Part shown: in pieces, positions 33,032 to 41,874 of the stretch
How positions within the stretch are numbered: the stretch's first letter is position 1
Layout of the letters: each line of letters begins with the position of its first letter
From: Sporichthya brevicatena
Lineage (GTDB): Bacteria; Actinomycetota; Actinomycetes; Sporichthyales; Sporichthyaceae
Reading direction: 5' to 3'
DNA: 64,000 nt
Assembly: GCF_039525035.1 (NCBI RefSeq)
Contig: NZ_BAAAHE010000038.1
Location: forward strand, 42,398 to 106,397
Program-made: the position numbers and the translations under genes
Notes under the pieces: generated by a model
Databases searched by the model: none
Told to the model about the DNA's origin: nothing
Seen by the model: the letters and a program-made list of their open reading frames with translations, nothing else

Positions 33032-33781
33032 ATGAACTCACTCTCGACCACGACCCAGCGGGGGATGGCGTACTGCGCCCTCGCGTTCTGCGCCGTCTAC
33101 GGCACCGGCATCCTGCTCGCGGGGTTCGTCCCGCCGCCGTCGCCGAACGACAGCGCCGACGAGATCTCCGACTTCTTCGCGTCGAACACCGAACGGATCC
33201 GCACCGGCACGCTGCTGATGATGCTCGGCGGCGCGCTGATGATTCCGTTCTTCGCGGTGCTGACGCTGCAGATGCGCCGCATGCGGGGCCGTTTCGACGG
33301 GCTGGCGCTCGCGCAGCTGGTCGCCGGCGGCATCGCGGTCTGGGTGTTCACGCTGCCGCCGATCGTCTTCGCCGTCGCCGCGTTCCGGCCGGGTCAGAAC
33401 CCCGACGTCACGCAGATGCTCAACGACCTCGGCTGGTTCCTGTTCGTGTGGAACCTGGGCACGGTGACGTGTCAGGCGGTCGTCATCGCGATCGCGATCT
33501 TCTCCGACCGCGGTGAGCACTCCGGCGACGGCGAGCCGGTCTTCCCGCGCTGGGTCGCCTACCTGAACGTGTGGGTGGCGATCGGTTTCCTGCCCGGAGC
33601 CGCGCTCACGTACTTCAAGACCGGGATCTTTGCCTGGAACGGTGTGCTGGCCTTCTGGCTCGCGGCCGTGTTGTTCTTCTCCTGGATCCTCGTCCTGTTC
33701 TGGTCCACGTTGCGCGCGGTCAACCGTGAGGCCGCCCAGGTCGTCGTCGAAGCCCCCGTCGGAAAGGAAGTACCCGCATGA
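33032..33781 (+). CDS. Polytopic membrane protein, unknown function
   Basis: A 249-residue protein with about six hydrophobic segments: CALAFCAVYGTGILLAG, a segment near residue 65, LAQLVAGGIAVWVFTLP, WNLGTVTCQAVVIAIAI, and two near the C-terminus ending WILVLFWSTL. There is no known catalytic motif. It overlaps the oxidase-subunit-III-like gene by 4 bases (ATGA at 33778), so the two are translationally coupled and probably act together in the membrane. I do not recognise a named family. Confidence 0.75.
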   Translation: MNSLSTTTQRGMAYCALAFCAVYGTGILLAGFVPPPSPNDSADEISDFFASNTERIRTGTLLMMLGGALMIPFFAVLTLQMRRMRGRFDGLALAQLVAGGIAVWVFTLPPIVFAVAAFRPGQNPDVTQMLNDLGWFLFVWNLGTVTCQAVVIAIAIFSDRGEHSGDGEPVFPRWVAYLNVWVAIGFLPGAALTYFKTGIFAWNGVLAFWLAAVLFFSWILVLFWSTLRAVNREAAQVVVEAPVGKEVPA

Positions 33782-34371
33782 CTGCGGAGGTGGAAGCCCC
33801 GCCGGAACGCCCGGCCAGCAAGGGGCACGTCCCCGGTGAGCCGGGTCTGTGGGTGTTCCTGCTCGGGGACATGGTGGTCTTCGGGATCTTCTTCGGCACG
33901 ATCCTGGTGCTGCGCGGCCGCGAGACCGAGATGTTCACCAGCTCGGCCGAGACGCTGCACCTGGAGTGGGGTGTCGCGAACACGATCGTGCTGCTGACCA
34001 GTTCGTTGTTCGTGGTGCTCGGCATGCATCTGGCGCGGGTGCGACACCACCGGGCGCCGTTGTGCTTCCTGGCGGCGATCGCGTGCGGGTTGCTGTTCGC
34101 CGGGGTGAAGGCGATCGAGTACACCTCGCTGATCTCCGACGACCACACCGCCTCGGTGAACGACTTCTACACGTACTACTTCATGTTCACCGGCATCCAC
34201 CTCGGCCACGTGGTGCTGGGCATGGGTGGTCTGCTGGTCGCGATGCGGCTCTCGCGTCCCACGGCCAGCGGTACACACCGGATGGCTGCGTTGGAGGGTG
34301 TCGCGAGCTTCTGGCACCTGGTCGACCTGCTCTGGATCATGTTGTTCGCGACTCTCTACCTGGTGCGCTGA
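33778..34371 (+). CDS. Cytochrome c oxidase subunit III-like protein (NorE/CoxC type)
   Basis: A 197-residue membrane protein with about five transmembrane helices. It has GEPGLWVFLLGDMVVFGIFF, a helix with SSLFVVLGMHLA, YYFMFTGIHLGHVVLGM and SFWHLVDLLWIMLFATLYLVR at the end, matching subunit III of haem-copper oxidases and NorE. There is no subunit I or II gene nearby. It overlaps both neighbours (33778-33781 and 34371), so it is one tight operon with a subunit IV-like gene, as norE/norF-type pairs are. It may assist an oxidase or NO reductase encoded elsewhere. Confidence 0.88.
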   Translation: MTAEVEAPPERPASKGHVPGEPGLWVFLLGDMVVFGIFFGTILVLRGRETEMFTSSAETLHLEWGVANTIVLLTSSLFVVLGMHLARVRHHRAPLCFLAAIACGLLFAGVKAIEYTSLISDDHTASVNDFYTYYFMFTGIHLGHVVLGMGGLLVAMRLSRPTASGTHRMAALEGVASFWHLVDLLWIMLFATLYLVR

Positions 34372-34697
34372 TGACCTCCCCGACTGCGGAAACTCCGATG
34401 ACTGTGGAATCGATGACCGGGTCCGCGCTCAGGAGCCCGGCCGTGCGTGCCTCGTTCGTGGTGTGGGCGGCGCTGGTGGTGTTCACGATCGCCTCCTTCG
34501 CCCTCGGCGGGGAGCACCTGATCGAGAACAAGGAACTGGCCGCCGCCGTCGTGATCGGCATCGGTGCGATCAAGGTGCGCCTGGTGGGCCTGCACTTCAT
34601 GGAGCTGCGTCACGCGCCCATCGCGCTGCGGCTGGTCTTCGAGGCTTACTGCGTCCTGATCTTCGGAGTTCTGATGGGTCTCTACCTCTTCGTCTGA
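34371..34697 (+). CDS. Cytochrome c oxidase subunit IV-like small membrane protein
   Basis: A 108-residue protein with three hydrophobic helices: SFVVWAALVVFTIASFAL, AAAVVIGIGAIKVRLVGL and YCVLIFGVLMGLYLFV. The motif KVRLVGLHFMELRHAP is typical of prokaryotic subunit IV/NorF-like proteins. The start at 34371 shares one base with the preceding stop codon. With the subunit III-like protein it forms an accessory pair lacking a catalytic subunit here. Confidence 0.85.
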   Translation: MTSPTAETPMTVESMTGSALRSPAVRASFVVWAALVVFTIASFALGGEHLIENKELAAAVVIGIGAIKVRLVGLHFMELRHAPIALRLVFEAYCVLIFGVLMGLYLFV

Positions 34698-34707
34698 CGG
34701 AGCGACA

Positions 34708-36369
34708 GTGCCTGACGCATCATCACGCTGGTCCGCCTCCCGATTCGTCGGAGGCTCGGAAGGTCGCGTCGACACCCTCGACAACGCTGACTGCAAGCCC
34801 GACGTCTGCTGGACGACGGGCAACGTCGCCGACGCGTTCCCGGGTGTCTTCACCGCCTTCACGTTCTCCTTCGTGCACGAGCCGATGGAGATCGCGATGC
34901 GGCGGATGTTCCACACGCTCGGGGTCTTCACCGCGGACGAGCTCAGCGTCTCGCCGCGACTGGAGGACCAGTTCTGGAACGCGTTCGCCGGGCGGGCCGC
35001 CGCGAACATCGACCAGTTCCGCCGGGTCGCCGGCCTGCTGCCCGGGACGTCGGCGACGGCGATCGAGCAGCAGCTGTTCGGTTACGTCCGTCCGGAGACC
35101 GTCGACGACAACAGCCTGCGCCGGTACCCGGCGATCCTCGCGAAGGCGCCGCGCGCCGTGACCACGCTGCCGAAGCGGCACGACGCGATGTTCGCCGACC
35201 TGCGGGCCTGGCGGCTGGCGTCGCTGGCGCGCGTGCCCAACCTCGACGAAGCGGGCTGTCTGGAGCTGATCGGCGACGCCAAGCACCGCTTCGGGCGCTT
35301 CATGCTCGAGCACCTCATCGTCGCGTTCGTCAGCTCCGGCCTCGCCGACCGCCTGACCGAACTGACGACCAAGGCCGGGCTGCCCGGGCTGGAGGCGCGG
35401 CTGCTCTCCGGCGTCGGGTCGGACGAGAACGAGGTCGCGAACGACCTGTGGGAGTTGGCGCACGAGCGGCTCTCGCTCGCGGAGTTCCTCGACCGGCACG
35501 GGTATCACGGTCCCAACGAGGGGCAGATCTCCGGCGTCTCGTGGCGTGAGGACCCGTCGCCGGTGCTGAAGCGTCTCGCCGACTACCGCAACATCGCCGC
35601 CGACGACCCGCGGGCGCCGCGCAACCGCAGCGCCGCGCAGGCGCGGCTGCGGGCCGAGGCGGCGGCGGAGCTCGGCAGCACGTCGCGGATCGTCGGCGCA
35701 CAGGTCCGGCTGCTGGTGAAACTGACGGCCCGTTTCCTCGCGCTGCGCGAGCAGGGCAAGGCGGGCTACCTGCTGACCTTCGACGTCACCAAGGCGGCCT
35801 GCCGTCGTCTGGGTGCGCTGCTGACCGAGCGGGGAGTCCTCGCCGACCCCGAGGACGTCTTCCACCTCACCCACGGCGAACTCGTCGACGGACTGCGCGA
35901 CCTGCCCGGCGGGCTCTCGGTCACCGACCTGGTCGCGACCCGGCGCGCGCTGCACGAGGAGCGCGAGCACCTGCGGCTCCCGCAGGCCTGGCAGGGCGTC
36001 CCGGTGCTGACCAAGGTCGAGGAGCCCTCGACCGAGGGGTCCGCGGTCGGCGCGGTCGTGAAGGGTCTCGCGGCCAGCAGCGGCGTCGCGGAGGGGCGGG
36101 CCCGCGTGGTCCGCGACCCCGCGACCGCGGAGTTCGACGACGGCGACATCCTCGTCTGCGAGAACACCGACCCGGGCTGGATCTCGCTGTTTCTGGTCGC
36201 CGCGGCCGTCGTCACCGACCAGGGCGGCATGCTCAGCCACGGTCCGATCGTCGCCCGGGAGCTCGGCCTGCCCTGCGTGTGTGGGACCGAGGACGGCAGC
36301 CGCCGCATCGCCGACGGCCAACGCGTCCGCGTCGACGGGGACGCCGGCACCGTCACGGTGCTGGAGTGA
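34708..36369 (+). CDS. PEP-utiliser mobile-domain protein
   Basis: A 553-residue soluble protein. The C-terminal roughly 90 residues are a PEP-utilising enzyme mobile (phosphohistidine swivelling) domain: GLAASSGVAEGRARVV, NTDPGWISLFLVAAAVVTDQ, then GGMLSHGPIVARELGLPCV with the likely phospho-His in LSH. The N-terminal part is helical and resembles the central region of PpsA-like or rifampicin phosphotransferase-like proteins, but no ATP-grasp domain is present, so it cannot phosphorylate alone. The Cys-Trp segment CKPDVCWTTGNVADAFPGV near residue 29 is also family-like. GTG 34708 follows the oxidase subunit by 10 bases. Function unknown. Confidence 0.8.
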   Translation: MPDASSRWSASRFVGGSEGRVDTLDNADCKPDVCWTTGNVADAFPGVFTAFTFSFVHEPMEIAMRRMFHTLGVFTADELSVSPRLEDQFWNAFAGRAAANIDQFRRVAGLLPGTSATAIEQQLFGYVRPETVDDNSLRRYPAILAKAPRAVTTLPKRHDAMFADLRAWRLASLARVPNLDEAGCLELIGDAKHRFGRFMLEHLIVAFVSSGLADRLTELTTKAGLPGLEARLLSGVGSDENEVANDLWELAHERLSLAEFLDRHGYHGPNEGQISGVSWREDPSPVLKRLADYRNIAADDPRAPRNRSAAQARLRAEAAAELGSTSRIVGAQVRLLVKLTARFLALREQGKAGYLLTFDVTKAACRRLGALLTERGVLADPEDVFHLTHGELVDGLRDLPGGLSVTDLVATRRALHEEREHLRLPQAWQGVPVLTKVEEPSTEGSAVGAVVKGLAASSGVAEGRARVVRDPATAEFDDGDILVCENTDPGWISLFLVAAAVVTDQGGMLSHGPIVARELGLPCVCGTEDGSRRIADGQRVRVDGDAGTVTVLE

Positions 36370-36491
36370 ATATCGGGACTTGAGGGACAAATCGGACTTT
36401 CCTGGGCATTTCCTCACGTTCGGATGAGCCGGGGTTGGGTGGACCGGCGGAACGATGGGCACCTGCATTTCTCGCCTGTCCGGAGGCCCCC

Positions 36492-36992
36492 ATGCGGAAG
36501 TTCACCCGCGCTGCGCTCGTCCTCGGCTCCTCGGCCGCCCTCGTCCTCGGGACCGCGGCCGCGGCCCCCGCTGCCCGACCCGCCGACAACGGCGGCGTCC
36601 TCGGCGCGATCCTCGGCGGCACGGGTGACCGCGTCGGTGACCGGGACGGGCACGACTGGGACGAGAACGAGTCCCGGTGGACCGAGGAGCTGAAGCGGTG
36701 GCAGGACGACGACCGCTGGGACCGGGACCGCTGGGACCGGGACCGCGATGACCGTGACGACCGTGACCGCGACTTCCGCTGGCACAACGACGACTCCGAC
36801 TCGGACGACGGCGCCTCGGTCCTGGAGCTCGGCGGCATCCAGCTGATCACCGTCACCGAGGGCATCGAGATCCTCAACCTCGACCTCGGCGACGAGGACC
36901 TCGAGGACCGTCGCTGGAACGACCGCGACGGGTGGAAGCACGACGACGATGACGACGACCGCGACGGCCTGCTCGGCGGCCTGCTGGGCTGA
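36492..36992 (+). CDS. Secreted Asp/Arg-rich protein
   Basis: A 166-residue protein with a signal peptide (about 1-30, ending AAAPAARPA). The mature part is highly charged: W-D-R-D repeats near residues 73-95 coded by a 15-base tandem repeat, Asp runs near the C-terminus, and Gly-Gly-Leu-Leu elements at both ends of the mature chain. A short uncharged segment, VLELGGIQLITVTEGIEILN, sits in the middle. No family is recognised. Such composition suits metal (Ca) binding or a disordered surface protein, which is inference. CGGAGG precedes ATG 36492. It appears to be a single-gene unit, 122 bases after the previous gene and followed by a strong hairpin. Confidence 0.78.
   Translation: MRKFTRAALVLGSSAALVLGTAAAAPAARPADNGGVLGAILGGTGDRVGDRDGHDWDENESRWTEELKRWQDDDRWDRDRWDRDRDDRDDRDRDFRWHNDDSDSDDGASVLELGGIQLITVTEGIEILNLDLGDEDLEDRRWNDRDGWKHDDDDDDRDGLLGGLLG
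36711..36740 (+). repeat. 15-base tandem repeat inside secreted protein gene
   Basis: GACCGCTGGGACCGG occurs twice in tandem (36711-36725, 36726-36740), followed by degenerate GACCGNGAT-like copies, coding Asp-Arg-Trp-Asp-Arg. Possible site of length variation. Confidence 0.8.
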
Positions 36993-37034
36993 CGCCCCCG
37001 CAGAACCTGGGCGCACCCGCCTCCGGCGCCCGCA

Positions 37035-37071
37035 CCGGCACGGGGACCCTCACGGGGGGTCCCCGTGTCGG
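37035..37071. terminator. 14-bp hairpin after secreted protein gene
   Basis: CCGGCACGGGGACC (37035-37048) pairs with GGTCCCCGTGTCGG (37058-37071) with one mismatch and a 9-base loop. It lies 43 bases after the stop at 36992 and just before the palindrome pair. Confidence 0.75.
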
Positions 37072-37083
37072 CGTTCCGGCCCC

Positions 37084-37110
37084 TGCACTGGAGATGACAT
37101 CTCCAGTGCA
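37084..37110. repeat. 27-base palindromic repeat, copy 3
   Basis: Identical over all 27 bases to copy 1 at 7408: TGCACTGGAGATG, A, CATCTCCAGTGCA. Also located between convergent genes. Confidence 0.85.
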
Positions 37111-37118
37111 GGTCGGTG

Positions 37119-37145
37119 TGCACTGGAGATGTCATCTCTAGTGCA
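37119..37145. repeat. 27-base palindromic repeat, copy 4
   Basis: TGCACTGGAGATG, central T, CATCTCTAGTGCA; one arm base differs from the perfect palindrome. It is separated from copy 3 by 8 bases (GGTCGGTG), and the same GGTCGGTG follows it, so unit plus spacer is a 35-base tandem. It ends 14 bases before the FprA stop. Confidence 0.8.
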
Positions 37146-37159
37146 GGTCGGTGCGCACG

Positions 37160-38476
37160 TCAGTCGAGGGTGTGGCCCGCGGCTTCGAGCATCCCGGCCC
37201 AGGTGTGGACCTTGACCCGGGCGGCGTTACCGCGCTTCTCGCCGAGAGCCTTCTCGGCGGCGTCGAGGGAGTTCCAGTTCTCCAGCTCGACGAGCTTGGC
37301 GACGCGGGAACGGACGAGCTCCAGTGCGGTGCCGGGGCTGACCTCGCGCGCCAGCAGCTGGTCGCGGTCGCCGAGGATCACCTCGACGGTGTGGTCGGCG
37401 TCGGAGCGGTTGGTGCCGATGACGCCGGTGGCGCCGCGCTTGACCCAGCCGGCGGCGTACTCGCCGATCTCGACCTGGCCGCCGACGACGCGGTGGTCCG
37501 CGGTCGGGACGACCTTGTTCGCCTCGTCGAACGGGACGCCCGGCACGGGGACGCCGAGGTAGCCGATCGAGCGGAAGACCAGCCCGACGGGGAGGTCCTC
37601 ACTGCCGTCGCCGGCCTTGATGCGCAGGCCCTCGACGCGGTCGGTGCCGAGCACCTCCTGCGGTGGCGCGTAGAAGTGCAGGTGCAGACGACGCTCGGCG
37701 CCGGTGCGCTCGCGGGTCGACCACGAGCGCATCTCGTCGACCATCTTCTGCAGGTTCTTCTCGAGCTCGTCGGGGATGTCCGCGAAGTGCGCGGGGTCGA
37801 CGATCACGTCGACGCCGTCGAGCTCGCCCATCTCGCGGAGTTCCTTGAGCGTGAACTTCACGTGCTCGGGACCGCGGCGGCCGACGATGTGCACGTCGCG
37901 GATCTGCGAGGCGCGCAGCGCGTCGAGGACGGTGTCGGGCACGTCGGTGGGGGAGAGCTCCTCGGGGTTGCGGATGAGGATCCGCGCGACGTCGAGGGCG
38001 ACGTTCCCCAGGCCGATCACGGCGGCGTGCTGGGAGTCGAGCTGAACCGGCTGGGTCTCGGCGTCGGGGTGCCCGCAGTACCAGGCGACGAAGTCGGTGG
38101 CGGCGATGCTGCCGGGCAGGTGCTCGCCGGGGATGCCCATCGGACGGTCCGTCGAGGCGCCGACGGTGTAGACGACCGCGTGGTAGTCGGCGAGCAGCTC
38201 GGTGGTGGTGAGGTCGCGTCCGAGCTCGACGTTGCCGAAGAATCGGACCGTCGGGTTCTCGATGACCTTCTGCAGCGTGCCGGCGAGGTTCTTCATCTTG
38301 AGATGGTCCGGGGCGACCCCGTAACGGAGCAGACCGAACGGCGCCGGGAGGCGGTCGTAGACGTCGACCTCGGTCCCCGGTTCCTTCTTGGTCAGGGAGT
38401 CGGCGACGTAGATTCCGGCCGGTCCGGCACCGACCACAGCAACACGGAGCGGGCCACCCGCAGCAGGCGAAGTCAC
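37160..38476 (-). CDS. fprA: Ferredoxin-NADP reductase, FprA type
   Basis: A 438-residue adrenodoxin-reductase-like flavoprotein that passes electrons between NADPH and ferredoxin, supplying P450s, desaturases or Fe-S enzymes. FAD site VVGAGPAGIYVADSLTKK at the N-terminus, PFGLLRYGVAPDH, NADP site VIGLGNVALDVARIL near residue 155 and the C-terminal GWVKRGATGVIGTNR motif are all present. It starts at GTG 38476, ten bases after the TetR gene on the same strand, and could be cotranscribed with it. It ends beside the palindrome pair. Confidence 0.93.
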   Translation of the reverse strand: MTSPAAGGPLRVAVVGAGPAGIYVADSLTKKEPGTEVDVYDRLPAPFGLLRYGVAPDHLKMKNLAGTLQKVIENPTVRFFGNVELGRDLTTTELLADYHAVVYTVGASTDRPMGIPGEHLPGSIAATDFVAWYCGHPDAETQPVQLDSQHAAVIGLGNVALDVARILIRNPEELSPTDVPDTVLDALRASQIRDVHIVGRRGPEHVKFTLKELREMGELDGVDVIVDPAHFADIPDELEKNLQKMVDEMRSWSTRERTGAERRLHLHFYAPPQEVLGTDRVEGLRIKAGDGSEDLPVGLVFRSIGYLGVPVPGVPFDEANKVVPTADHRVVGGQVEIGEYAAGWVKRGATGVIGTNRSDADHTVEVILGDRDQLLAREVSPGTALELVRSRVAKLVELENWNSLDAAEKALGEKRGNAARVKVHTWAGMLEAAGHTLD

Positions 38477-38485
38477 CTGGGCAGC

Positions 38486-39106
38486 CTAGCCAGCCCCGTA
38501 GATCGCACTCTCGATGGTCGCCCCCAGGGCGGCGTTGACCTCCGGCAGCAGATGGGGGTTCTCGGCGTCGGCCCCGGCCTCGTACCAGGCGCGTTCCAGC
38601 GTCCAGACCAGCGCGCTGCCCAGCGTGGCGGCGGGCACGCCCAGGGAGGCCGCCGAGTCCCGGTGGGTGTCCTCGATCAGCGTGGTGACGGCGGCGGCGA
38701 GCCGGCGCTGCGCACCGAGATGAACCTCACGGATGGCGGCGTGCCGCGGCCATTCCTCGATGGCGGTCCGGAACACGGCCGCGTCCGCCGGCGTGAAGTT
38801 CAGCCACGCCGCGATGCCCTCGCGCAGTGCCGGCGGTCGCCGCGTCGCCTCGTCGGTGAACAACGCCTCGAACATGGGCACCCCGCGCGCGTAGACCTGG
38901 TCCAGCAGCGCGGCGAAGGCGTCCTCCTTGCTCGCGTAGTAGAAGTAGAACGTCCCGCGCGAGACCTTGGCCGCCTTGAGGATCTCGGCGATGCGCAGGT
39001 CGTCGAGCGTCGAGGACTGCAGCAGCTGGGCGAGGACGTCGAGGATCTCCTGCCGGAACGCGCCGGCGCTCGCGCCGACCGGGGCGTTCGAGGCTTCCTT
39101 GGTCAC
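38486..39106 (-). CDS. TetR-family regulator (first of two)
   Basis: A 206-residue TetR protein with HTH in LRIAEILKAAKVSRGTFYFYYASKEDAF (about residues 38-66) and a helical ligand domain. GTG 39106 overlaps the stop of the other TetR gene (GTGA), giving a coupled tandem of two different regulators. Similar double TetR units occur in actinomycetes, and heterodimer formation is possible but not shown. It precedes fprA by ten bases. Target and ligand unknown. Confidence 0.88.
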   Translation of the reverse strand: MTKEASNAPVGASAGAFRQEILDVLAQLLQSSTLDDLRIAEILKAAKVSRGTFYFYYASKEDAFAALLDQVYARGVPMFEALFTDEATRRPPALREGIAAWLNFTPADAAVFRTAIEEWPRHAAIREVHLGAQRRLAAAVTTLIEDTHRDSAASLGVPAATLGSALVWTLERAWYEAGADAENPHLLPEVNAALGATIESAIYGAG

Positions 39107-39759
39107 GACGCGACCACCGGCCCCCGCGGGTCGCCGTAGATCGCGGCCATGCAGATCGCGACGGTGGCGTCGAGGCGTTGCGCCGCGGTGCGGAGCTTGG
39201 GGTCGGTCCCGGTCGAGCCGACGTAGAAGATGCGCTCGGCCGCGGAGACCATCATGGCCGCCAGCACCTCGGCGGGCAGGCCGTCCGGAGCCCGGCCGGC
39301 CGCCCGCTGCTGGGTGACCTGCATGGCGAGGACGGCGCGGAAGGGTTCGGAGACGGCGGACCAGACCTTCGCCAGATCGGGCACCGCGTGCTGGTTCTCC
39401 AGCACGGCCTGAATCACCGCGCGGTGCTCGAACCACAGCTCCATCGCCGGGCGCAGACTGGCGCGCAGCGCGGCGGCCGGGTCGGTCCACTCCGCCTCGA
39501 GCTCGGTGTGGGTCTCGGCGAACATGTCCTCGAAGATCGTCGTCATCAGCGCCGTGACGACGTCGTGCTTCGACGAGAAGTAGTGGTAGAAGCTCGCCCG
39601 CGAGAGCTCGGCCTCCGCGATGATCTGCGCGACCGAGATCTCGTGCAGCGGCGTCGTCGCGAGCAGCTTCTCGGTGGCGGCGAAGATCGCCTTCTCGATC
39701 GCCTGGTCCCCGGTGTGCGCGCGAGGGCGCCGACGCGGCGGAGGTGCGACGGGCTTCAC
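39103..39759 (-). CDS. TetR-family regulator (second of two)
   Basis: A 218-residue TetR protein. After a Pro/Arg-rich start ([15 protein letters not shown]), the HTH is in [29 protein letters not shown] 39759 overlaps the isochorismate synthase stop, and its own stop overlaps the next TetR start, so three genes form one overlapping run. It is distinct in sequence from its partner. Whether it regulates menaquinone synthesis is unknown; cotranscription with the men gene hints at it. Confidence 0.88.
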   Translation of the reverse strand: MKPVAPPPRRRPRAHTGDQAIEKAIFAATEKLLATTPLHEISVAQIIAEAELSRASFYHYFSSKHDVVTALMTTIFEDMFAETHTELEAEWTDPAAALRASLRPAMELWFEHRAVIQAVLENQHAVPDLAKVWSAVSEPFRAVLAMQVTQQRAAGRAPDGLPAEVLAAMMVSAAERIFYVGSTGTDPKLRTAAQRLDATVAICMAAIYGDPRGPVVAS

Positions 39760-41003
39760 CCCTCCAGCACCTCGCGGACGGCGACGAACTTGGCCTGGGC
39801 CTCGGCGAACTCGGACTCGGGGTCGGAGCCGGCGACGATGCCGCACCCGGCGAAGAGCCGCAGTCGCGCGCCGTCGACCTCGGCGCACCGCAGCGCGATG
39901 CCCCACTCGCCGTCGCCGCGGGCGTCCAGCCAGCCCACCGGCCCGGCGTAGCGGCCACGGTCCATGCCCTCGAGCTGGGCGATCGCGCGACCGGCCCGCC
40001 CGGTCGGGGTCCCGCACACCGCCGCCGTGGGGTGCAGCAGGCCGGCCAGGCTGAGGGCGTCGGTCGGGGTGCCGTTGAGGCTGGCGCGGGTGCGCAGCGT
40101 CCCGGTCACCTCGCTGGCCAGGTGGGAGACGTTCGCGAGTTCCATCACGCTCGGCTGCTGCGGTACGCGCAGTTCGGTGCAGTACGGGGCGATCGCGTCG
40201 AAGGCCGAGCGCACCGCGTACTCGTGCTCCTCCTGGTCCTTCGCGGAGGCGAGCAGCCGGGCCTTGGCGTCGGCGTCCCACGCGGTGCCGGCCAGGACGC
40301 GGGAGATGACGCGGTCGCCCTCGCGTCGCACCAGCAGTTCGGGGGTCGCGCCGACCAGGCCGTCGACGGAGAAGGTGAAGCAGGCGGGGAAGCGCTGGTT
40401 CAGCCGGCGCACCAGGTGGCGGACGTCGACCGGGGCGTCGGCGCGCGCGATCAGGTCGCGGGCCAGGACGACCTTGGACAGCTGCCCCGCGCGAATGCGC
40501 TCGACCGCGGTCGCGACGGCGCGGCGCCACTCGTCCGCGGCCAGCGCGCCGTCGGTGAACTCCACGTTCTGGGGACCCGCCGCGGCCGGCACGGGCCGGT
40601 CCGGCTCCGGCTCACCGGACCCGATGACCGTCAGCCAGGTGCGGCCGTCGCGGCGGCCGAGCACGACCTGCGGAACGACGAGCACCGACGAGGTCGGCCC
40701 GTCGGCGAAGGTGAAGCTGCCGAAGGCGACCGGGCCGGTGCCCGGCAGTTGCACCGCGTCGGAGACGACGGCGTCCAGGTGCAGGGTGCGCCACCACTCG
40801 ACGGCCTTGGTGAAGCGGTCGGGGCCCGAGACCACCAGGCGGGTCGCCTCGCCCCAGCCGATCAGGCCCTCGCCGTTGTGCACCCAGGCCAGCGGGCGGC
40901 CGGGCGGGACGAGATCCACCAGCGCCGCGGTCGCCCGCGGGTCGGAGGTCTTGAGCTCGACCGTGCGCACCACCAGCGGCTCGAGAGAGGTCGCGGTGGT
41001 CAA
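39756..41003 (-). CDS. menF: Isochorismate synthase (menaquinone pathway)
   Basis: A roughly 415-residue chorismate-binding enzyme converting chorismate to isochorismate, the first step of menaquinone or of some siderophores. C-terminal motifs are [55 protein letters not shown] and [19 protein letters not shown] 41003 has AGAGGGGGG upstream and is preferred; GTG 41054 is an alternative. Its position divergent from menG supports menaquinone rather than siderophore; no siderophore genes are nearby. Name menF/entC by homology. Confidence 0.9.
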   Translation of the reverse strand: MTTATSLEPLVVRTVELKTSDPRATAALVDLVPPGRPLAWVHNGEGLIGWGEATRLVVSGPDRFTKAVEWWRTLHLDAVVSDAVQLPGTGPVAFGSFTFADGPTSSVLVVPQVVLGRRDGRTWLTVIGSGEPEPDRPVPAAAGPQNVEFTDGALAADEWRRAVATAVERIRAGQLSKVVLARDLIARADAPVDVRHLVRRLNQRFPACFTFSVDGLVGATPELLVRREGDRVISRVLAGTAWDADAKARLLASAKDQEEHEYAVRSAFDAIAPYCTELRVPQQPSVMELANVSHLASEVTGTLRTRASLNGTPTDALSLAGLLHPTAAVCGTPTGRAGRAIAQLEGMDRGRYAGPVGWLDARGDGEWGIALRCAEVDGARLRLFAGCGIVAGSDPESEFAEAQAKFVAVREVLEG

Positions 41004-41144
41004 CGGACGCCCCCCTCTGCGCGAGTGTCTGAACACGGTGTCGACAGCGCTCAAAGCCTACGCGGGGGCCCCGGGCGGGGACGGCGCCAGGTCAGTGAGG
41101 TTGCTCGCCCGCTCTCTTGGCAGGATGGGGCGCGTGACGTGCGC

Positions 41145-41840
41145 ATGAGCAGAGCGGCCCTGGACAAGAAGCCGGCCGAGGTCGCGGCGATGTTCGACGG
41201 CGTCGCGCGCCGGTACGACCTGACCAACGACGTCCTGTCCCTCGGCCAGGACCGGCGCTGGCGCAAGGCCGTGACGCAGGCGATCGACGCACGCCCCGGC
41301 GACAAGGTGCTCGACCTCGCGGCCGGCACCGGGACGTCCTCGCTCCCGTTCACCGAGGCCGGGGCGCTGGCCGTCCCGTGCGACTTCTCCCTCGGGATGC
41401 TCCGCGTCGGCAAGTCGCGGCTGCCGCAGCTGAACTTCACCGCCGGCGACGCGATGCGGCTGCCGTTCGCGGACGGCGTCTTCGACGCGGTGACGATCTC
41501 CTTCGGCCTGCGCAACGTCGCGGACCCGGCCGTCGCGCTCGCGGAGATGCTGCGCGTCACCCGGCCCGGCGGCCGCCTCGTGGTCTGCGAGTTCTCGCAC
41601 CCGACCTGGGCCCCGTTCCGCACCGTCTACACCGAGTACCTGATGAAGGCCCTGCCGGCGATCGCCCGCCGCGTGGCGACGAACCCGGACGCGTACGTCT
41701 ACCTCGCCGAGTCGATCCGGGCCTGGCCCGACCAGCGCGAGCTCGCCGGTGTGATCGGCAAGGCCGGCTGGGAACGCGTCGGGTGGCGGAACCTCTCGGG
41801 CGGCATCGTGACGCTGCACCGGGCACGTCGGGCCGACTGA
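41145..41840 (+). CDS. menG: Demethylmenaquinone methyltransferase
   Basis: A 231-residue SAM methyltransferase of the UbiE/MenG family, adding the ring methyl in the last core step of menaquinone. Motifs: [29 protein letters not shown] loop [34 protein letters not shown] and FGLRNVADP, all diagnostic. ATG 41145 is used; GTG 41139 is possible. It is divergent from the isochorismate synthase across about 140 bases, so both menaquinone genes may share a control region; I see no clear operator in it. Confidence 0.95.
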   Translation: MSRAALDKKPAEVAAMFDGVARRYDLTNDVLSLGQDRRWRKAVTQAIDARPGDKVLDLAAGTGTSSLPFTEAGALAVPCDFSLGMLRVGKSRLPQLNFTAGDAMRLPFADGVFDAVTISFGLRNVADPAVALAEMLRVTRPGGRLVVCEFSHPTWAPFRTVYTEYLMKALPAIARRVATNPDAYVYLAESIRAWPDQRELAGVIGKAGWERVGWRNLSGGIVTLHRARRAD

Positions 41841-41874
41841 CCTCCGACCGACGACTCCGGAACCGGGGCGCGCG

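Noticed and set aside
36372..36405. TCGGGACTT...TCGGACTTT as a DosR box
   Set aside because: It has half-sites in direct, not inverted, order and lacks the (G/T)CCC partner at proper spacing, so I did not count it with the four boxes.
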